Source: Hawksworthiomyces lignivorus
Taxonomy: Eukaryota; Ascomycota; Sordariomycetes; Ophiostomatales; Ophiostomataceae
Reading direction: 5' to 3'
Length of the DNA stretch: 64,000 nt
NCBI GenBank assembly: GCA_002917075.1
Contig: NTMA01000030.1
Location: 124,001 to 188,000, forward strand
The notes beneath the pieces are model-generated. The model was not told the origin of the DNA. It was given only the letters and a program-made list of their open reading frames with translations, and did not search any database. Each line of letters starts with the position of its first letter. Within the stretch, counting starts at the first letter, position 1. The position numbers and the translations under genes were made by a program. Shown here piece after piece: positions 59,061-64,000 of this stretch.

Positions 59061-60164
59061 ATGGTTGCCACCACGCACGCTGAATTTGGCAGCACCACCG
59101 AGGCCCTAGAGGTCGCCAAGGCGTTCCCCGACCAGGTGCGCGGCAAGACGGTGCTCATCACGGGCGTAAACCTCAAAGGCGTGGGCTATGCCACAGCCGA
59201 GGCGTTTGCGTCGCAGGGCGTAGCACACCTAATTCTGGCCGCCCGCGACCCGGCCAAGCTGAGCGAGTGCGTGGCCGCGCTGCGCGCCGCCTACCCTGGC
59301 GTCGACTACCGCACCGTGCAGGTGGACCTCAGCAGCCAGGCGTCAGTGCGCAAGGCGGCCGCCGAGGTGCTGGCTTGGGCCGACGTGCCCGTCATCGACG
59401 TGCTCGTCAACAATGCCGCCGTCATGATGCTGCCCAAGCGCACGCTCAGCGTCGACGGCATCGAGATGCATTTTGCCACGAACCACCTGGGCCACTTTCT
59501 GCTAGCCAACCTGCTGCTGCCCAAGCTCATCCGCGCCACGCAGCAGCCCGGCGTGCCCCGCGGCGCCGTGCGCGTCGTCAACGTGTCCGCCATGATCCGC
59601 GGCCCCGCAGGCCTGCGCTGGAGTGACACCAACTTTGACATTGTCAACAAGGAGCTGCCGCCCGCCGAGCAGCCCTATTACCCGCTGCACAAGCTGTGGG
59701 GGCTCACCGGCACCGAGGACCTTGCTTATGTGCCAATCGAGGGCTACTACCAGACCAAGATCGCCAACGTGCTCTTCAGCGTCGCCATCAACGACCGCCT
59801 GTTTGCCAAGCACGGCATCCGCGCCATCGCTCTGCACCCCGGCGTCATCCACACCGAGCTAGGCCGCAACCACTCGGATTCTGCCAAGGAGGCCATCCAG
59901 CAACTAGCCGACAAGGGCATAATCTCCATAAAGACGCAGGGCGCCGGCGCCGCCACCTCCGTGGTGGCCGCGCTAGACCCAAAGCTGGCCGAGAATGTAG
60001 CAAGCGAGCAGACGGTCAACGGCAGCAAGGTGGTGAATTATGGCACATACTTGATGGACTGCCAGATCTTCGCTAAAGTGGACGAGAAGGTGGTGTCCAG
60101 CAGCGAGGCGGCGAGATTGTGGGAGAAGTCGGAGAAGATGGTGGGCGAGAAATTTTCTTGGTAG
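59061..60164 (+). CDS. Short-chain dehydrogenase/reductase, retinol-dehydrogenase/WW-oxidoreductase type
   Basis: An intronless 367-residue SDR. Cofactor motif TGVNLKGVG (34-42), ARDPAKL after the second strand (NADP-type Arg), VNNAAVM (116-122), the conserved FATNHLGHFLL, a Ser in NVSAMI (about 176) and YYQTK with catalytic Tyr229/Lys233. ALHPGVIHTELGR follows the active site as usual. Strongly GC-rich third positions differ from the surroundings but match other highly expressed-looking genes here. Substrate unknown. It is convergent with the regulator-like gene, with stops 49 bp apart. Confidence 0.9.
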   Translation: MVATTHAEFGSTTEALEVAKAFPDQVRGKTVLITGVNLKGVGYATAEAFASQGVAHLILAARDPAKLSECVAALRAAYPGVDYRTVQVDLSSQASVRKAAAEVLAWADVPVIDVLVNNAAVMMLPKRTLSVDGIEMHFATNHLGHFLLANLLLPKLIRATQQPGVPRGAVRVVNVSAMIRGPAGLRWSDTNFDIVNKELPPAEQPYYPLHKLWGLTGTEDLAYVPIEGYYQTKIANVLFSVAINDRLFAKHGIRAIALHPGVIHTELGRNHSDSAKEAIQQLADKGIISIKTQGAGAATSVVAALDPKLAENVASEQTVNGSKVVNYGTYLMDCQIFAKVDEKVVSSSEAARLWEKSEKMVGEKFSW

Positions 60165-60212
60165 ACAAGAAGTAGCAGTCCGTAGCAATTTTTATTTTTT
60201 TGTTCATCAGAA

Positions 60213-61879
60213 TCATTCTCCCTTTGACACCATGTCCCATACATCACGACCCACTCCATTGTGTAGGCCATTCACCCAAGGAAAGATGCAGAGAATGCTG
60301 TAAACTTGATCCCAGCTGGCAGTAATGTCCAGTTGCTGCATTGTGTCCCTGATCTGAGCATTCAATGACGTTTTATCGGCGCAAACGCCCCCATTGCCAT
60401 CCTCGCGGTCGCCTTGTATCCAGATGGCTCCCAAGAATTGGACCCACAGGCGCAAACGTGGGTCGACTTCACGCGCTTCCTGCCGAAGCACGCCCCGCAG
60501 GCGCTCCACGACCCGCGGGTAATTCAGCATGCGGTGGCGGTCGAGCTGGAGGAACAGCGTCATAGAGAAGATGGTGAGACCCATGTGGTAGGTTACATCG
60601 TTTGCTTTGCCTGCTGCATTGTTGAAGAGGCTTGAGTCGTCCGGGGGCCCCAGCTGGATCAGGCGACCACAGAGCGAGACAACCAGTTCCTGAAAGGTGT
60701 TGATATGAAACGTGTACCCAGCTGCGGGCGCAGTGTTCAAGAAGCCAGCCAGGCGGCGTGCATCCATCAGAATATCTGAAAGCTCCAGACGCATCCCAGC
60801 TGTGCTGGGAATGTCGGCAGCGGCGGCCTTCCAGTAGTGGCTCAGCCCCATGTCGGCGATCTCCCGCTGGGCGTCTGCCATGCTAGTGCGGAAAAAGTAA
60901 AGAGCTCGACCAGACTGCCAAGCAGAAGACGCATCGAGCCTTCGATATTTAGTACAGAAGAAAGACATCCACATTCGAGGGAACAAATGGAGCTAAAAAA
61001 AAAAAAAAAAAGGGGGGGGGGGGGGGGAAGAAACCCATACTTGCAAATCTTGAGCGCCAGAGGCTTGCCTGTTGCCTCGAGCTTGTCCAGGCCGCCGCGC
61101 AGCTCGACCATCTTGGTCAGCCCCTGGAAGTGGACCTCGGCTGCAGCCTCTCGTCGGCAGATCTGCTCGCGCAGAATCATCATGATGACCAGGCCAAAGG
61201 TGGCGTCCGAGAGGGCAGCATCGCTCGCGAGCCGCTGATTAACCAAGGCAAGGCCGTGGTTGAGGTGCCAAAGGCCCTCCGACGAGAGACTGTTCTTCCC
61301 GCCGCCGTTGAAGTAGTCATTACAGGCTTCCATGAGAGCGAGTCCGCAGTGAAGTGCTGTCCAACACGAGTTAGATAAAGTGATGCGGTTCACAAAATAC
61401 TGTCGAAAATTAGGACGTACCAGCCTCGTCTGCAAGCAGCGTCTGCAGCCAAACGGTGCGGTACCCATCAACCTGGAGACCAAGCCGAGGCGGATATAGC
61501 TTATCAGCCACATAGCAAAAGTCTGCCACGTTAGATTTTCTTCGTAAGAGACATTGGCCACTCTGAAAGGAAGCGTACACTTGCTGACGACCCCCAGCGA
61601 CGTCTGCGTCAGCTCAAAGGGGAACTGGTGGGTAAGCATGGCATTTCCCAGGCCATTTCCGACCGGCTCTAGAAAGGCATGGGTGTCTTTCGATGGCGTC
61701 CCTGGCAGCAGAGTTTTCCGGGCCGTCCGTCTCGTCCGGTCTTGTCGAGACGAACGTGATGGCCGCGGCGGCAGGACGCGGCCGGCGTTTTTGCCTTGCA
61801 TTGCATGGCTGCGGATCCGGCGAAGAGTTGCACGGTCGGGCTTAATGCCGTCAACAAAGAGGAATGCATTCGCAACCAT
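60213..61879 (-). CDS. Fungal-specific transcription-factor-like protein without a zinc cluster
   Basis: Closed-frame model (minus strand): exons 61879-61579, 61522-61421, 61356-61041, 60939-60213, giving 481 residues. The start, FLFVDG..PDRATLRRIRSHAMQGKNAGR, is the characteristic N-terminus of the 'tachykinin family' of fungal proteins, which have the Fungal_trans_2 (PF11951-like) helical domain: DKLYPPRLGL, AALHCGLALMEACNDYF, HLNHGLALVNQRLASD, HFQGLTKMVELRGGLDKL. Its DNA-binding cluster is absent, so a co-regulator or non-DNA-binding role is possible. The last intron (60940-61040) contains a continuous run of 16 C then 17 T on the coding strand, an extreme polypyrimidine tract; its acceptor is taken at CGAAG after TACTAAAT because only this restores ICKLDASSAWQSGR. 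Confidence 0.82.
60995..61027. repeat. A17-G16 homopolymer block in an intron
   Basis: Seventeen A followed by sixteen G on the plus strand, inside the last intron of the regulator-like gene. It is likely length-variable and prone to sequencing error. Confidence 0.9.
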
Positions 61880-62806
61880 ATTTTGGTTGGGGGAAGAAGA
61901 GGAGTGTAGAAGATGGTCAAGGAGAGCCGAATGAGGAATGGAGATTACATAGGACGGGGTTAAAAAAAAAGGTAACTCCGCGTGATCAAAGAGCAATGGG
62001 CAGCACAATAGAGCATTAGTAAGTTACTAGATGAACGCAGCTTTAGTGAATCTAGCTAGGGATAACGGTATTTTAGAAGGAGAAAAAAGGTACATGAACA
62101 GCTTCAATAACTGATCCCATTTCTTTTTGTACTATTTCTCATATTTGCCTGGCCAAAACCGCGAAGTTGGTACGCGACACTGTATAGGTATATTGGTTTT
62201 TTTTTTTTTTTTTTTTTTTGAACGGTTCGTTAATCACATAATTGATGTGGGGCAATGATTTGCAATAATTAAAATAAAATTTCAACTTTTGCTGCTTTAC
62301 CTGAAGCTCTCTCATGAAACTTCATATCCCATCTAGCAGCCAACATTACAAGTAAATCCTATTGATATATAACAAAAAGTACATACGACAAAATGTTTGT
62401 CTCGCTCCGTCCAATCATAAAAACCGAAAACCGAAAAAAACCAAAAATAGAATGGGTGAAAAAAGCGAGCAATATCAAGTTTGATCATCCTCTGCCTTTG
62501 CTACCCAATTCCTAAACTGGCTTCAAACCAACAGGGTCATAATGATGAATGCTCTCTGTGGTTAAACCAAACAGCCAGTACCGAATGCAATGTCTATCGA
62601 TGAATGCTTGCAAAAACAAAATGCTTTGACAAAGGACAACTTTCTTAAAATTGACCAAAGCTAGAGGGGGTATATGATATGCATATATGTTGTATCTGAG
62701 TGCATGTGAGTGCATCAATGTAGGATCTTTAGCGCATCTCTTTAAATGAGGGGCGTGGGTGTCGATTGTAGTTATTAAAACACAGCCGAAATGCAGCAAC
62801 GGGTTC
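61880..62806. other. Intergenic
   Basis: A long T run (near 62198-62220), no coding motif. A minus-strand frame at 62512-62799 is unsupported. Confidence 0.5.
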
Positions 62807-64000
62807 CTAGTTCTCGTTTCCCTGCACGGAGAGTTTCTTGGCCGTATCGGTGCTACCGATACTCGTGTTTGTGTCCCGGCGTCTGGCCATCTCTACTCGT
62901 CCGCTGTGTGCAACGGGCGTCGTATCACGAGAGAAGGGGCCGCCCTTTTTCTTTGTTTTGGCCATCATGACGATGCCACCATCACTGTCGCTGTCTTCTT
63001 CATCGTCGTCCGTGTAATAACGGCTGTTGCCGCGAACCGGTGTCGCAATGGGAGTTTTGGTGCTGGTGGTGTCCAGCTCAACTGGGATGGCTCCACCACT
63101 GGCCCATTCTTGCTGGTCCTTCAACTCAGGCTCCTGGTTCTGATCAAGGGGAAAACTGGCTGCCTCTTTCTCTAGCGCAGGCGGTGTAATCGAGTCGGAA
63201 GCTTCAACAAGAACAGTGCCACCTACCACACCGGGTATTCCCAAGAAGTCGCCCTCTACATCGGCCGATACGGAGCTCGCTCCGCTCAGCAGTGCAGGGA
63301 GCGACGGATCAGAGTGGAAGGTCATCATGGCGTTAGAATTATCCTTACAGGGTGTCGAATGGCTCGTTACAAAGGATTGCTGAGTGACTTCGCTAGGGCT
63401 TGTAAGAGGTGTGTGACTGAAAGCCTCAAACGAAGCGGAGCTAGATGACGTTCCCGTCAGAGCAGTGATTGAGCGCCGACCTCCAGTGTCTAGGGTGCTT
63501 CTCATGCTGCAGCTGTCATATTGAGGCTCTTGACAGTCGTCGAGGCTGAAAGCAGTGTTCTTTGGTGAGGGAGGGCACGGGACGCTGGCCGGGTCCGCAG
63601 CAAGCCGCTGAATCCCGGGCTGCTGACCTGTCGAGACATCGTTCGATACAATGCGGGATCCGGCGAGAGTTGCTGGATTCTTAACATCCGAGTCCTGAAC
63701 GCGATGTGCCGTTGCTGGTCTTTCGTCTACCTGCACCAGAGTTCGTTGACGATCGTGGATGTTGGGATCAGACATCGGTTGACTGAGTTGATACGCGGGG
63801 ACCATAGAGGGCAAAAAGAACTGAGGAGACTGTAGAATCGTAGAGTTAGGTCCCTTGGTGTTTACATTCCCTAGAGCGCCAGAAGCAGTAGAGACACCGG
63901 CGCCGCTATTGCTGACATTCTTTCGAAGACTAATGGAAGGCTCCCGCCGAAGGATACTCGCCGGCTGTTGGACGCTCCCAGAGACAGAATGTGCACTCAA
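62807..64000 (-). CDS. C-terminal part of a Ser/Thr/Pro-rich hypothetical protein (runs off the right edge)
   Basis: A 397-residue frame open to the window end and ending with LSVQGNEN. It is almost entirely disordered: Ser/Thr/Pro-rich with a short acidic block (DDDEEDSDSDGG) next to a basic MAKTKKKGGPFSR near the C-terminus, and no folded domain visible. Such tails are common in fungal kinases and signalling scaffolds, but the catalytic part, if any, lies outside. No intron needed in the visible part. Confidence 0.7.
   Translation of the reverse strand: MSAHSVSGSVQQPASILRREPSISLRKNVSNSGAGVSTASGALGNVNTKGPNSTILQSPQFFLPSMVPAYQLSQPMSDPNIHDRQRTLVQVDERPATAHRVQDSDVKNPATLAGSRIVSNDVSTGQQPGIQRLAADPASVPCPPSPKNTAFSLDDCQEPQYDSCSMRSTLDTGGRRSITALTGTSSSSASFEAFSHTPLTSPSEVTQQSFVTSHSTPCKDNSNAMMTFHSDPSLPALLSGASSVSADVEGDFLGIPGVVGGTVLVEASDSITPPALEKEAASFPLDQNQEPELKDQQEWASGGAIPVELDTTSTKTPIATPVRGNSRYYTDDDEEDSDSDGGIVMMAKTKKKGGPFSRDTTPVAHSGRVEMARRRDTNTSIGSTDTAKKLSVQGNEN

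Overview
This window is genomic DNA of a filamentous ascomycete (Pezizomycotina; a Sordariomycete such as a hypocrealean fungus is my guess, not shown). The evidence is compact genes broken by 47-170 nt introns with fungal GTRNGY donors and CTAAC branch points, five Zn(II)2Cys6 or Zn-cluster-like regulators, a HET-domain gene, a NACHT receptor, MFS and OPT transporters, and long AT-rich spacers. I spliced most genes by hand; every spliced model marked 'closed frame' gives an uninterrupted frame from ATG to stop.

Layout. 1-3.4 kb: a partial Zn2Cys6 regulator beside a GH13 alpha-glucosidase (a maltose-type pair). 4.7-5.3 kb: a decayed DUF6594 gene. 7.3-10.1 kb: an OPT oligopeptide transporter with a 6-nt micro-exon. 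11.4-12.2 kb: an alpha/beta hydrolase. 12.7-15.0 kb: a repeat-flanked segment (terminal-inverted-repeat-like) holding a papain-fold-like gene. 15.7-20.8 kb: a DHA1-type MFS pump and a Zn2Cys6 regulator, both with a perfect TCCGCGGA site upstream. 23.2-26.1 kb: an SDR and another Zn2Cys6 regulator. 27.6-30.5 kb: a dynamin-like GTPase and an FG-rich ORF. 31.8-33.1 kb: unclear hypothetical genes. 34.0-37.4 kb: cupin, O-methyltransferase and flavin-reductase-type oxidoreductase. 38.1-43.7 kb: a frameshifted HET gene tail-to-tail with a DUF7708-NACHT-C2H2 receptor. 44.7-48.3 kb: a SNF2-RING ATPase. 49.7-56.7 kb: a regulator with two tandem zinc clusters, a sugar-type MFS transporter with a 5-nt micro-exon, and an intronless arylsulfatase, which together look like a catabolic module. 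57.7 kb: a relic of a TRI12-type pump. 59.1-61.9 kb: an SDR and a regulator-like protein without a zinc cluster. 62.8 kb to the end: the Ser/Thr-rich tail of an unidentified protein.

The most interesting items are the HET/NLR pair whose receptor ends in zinc fingers instead of WD40/ANK/TPR repeats, the repeat-bounded papain-like gene, the shared PDRE-like sites that tie a regulator to a drug pump, and the two extremely short exons (5 and 6 nt) whose inclusion alone restores conserved transporter motifs. No rRNA, tRNA or CRISPR was seen.
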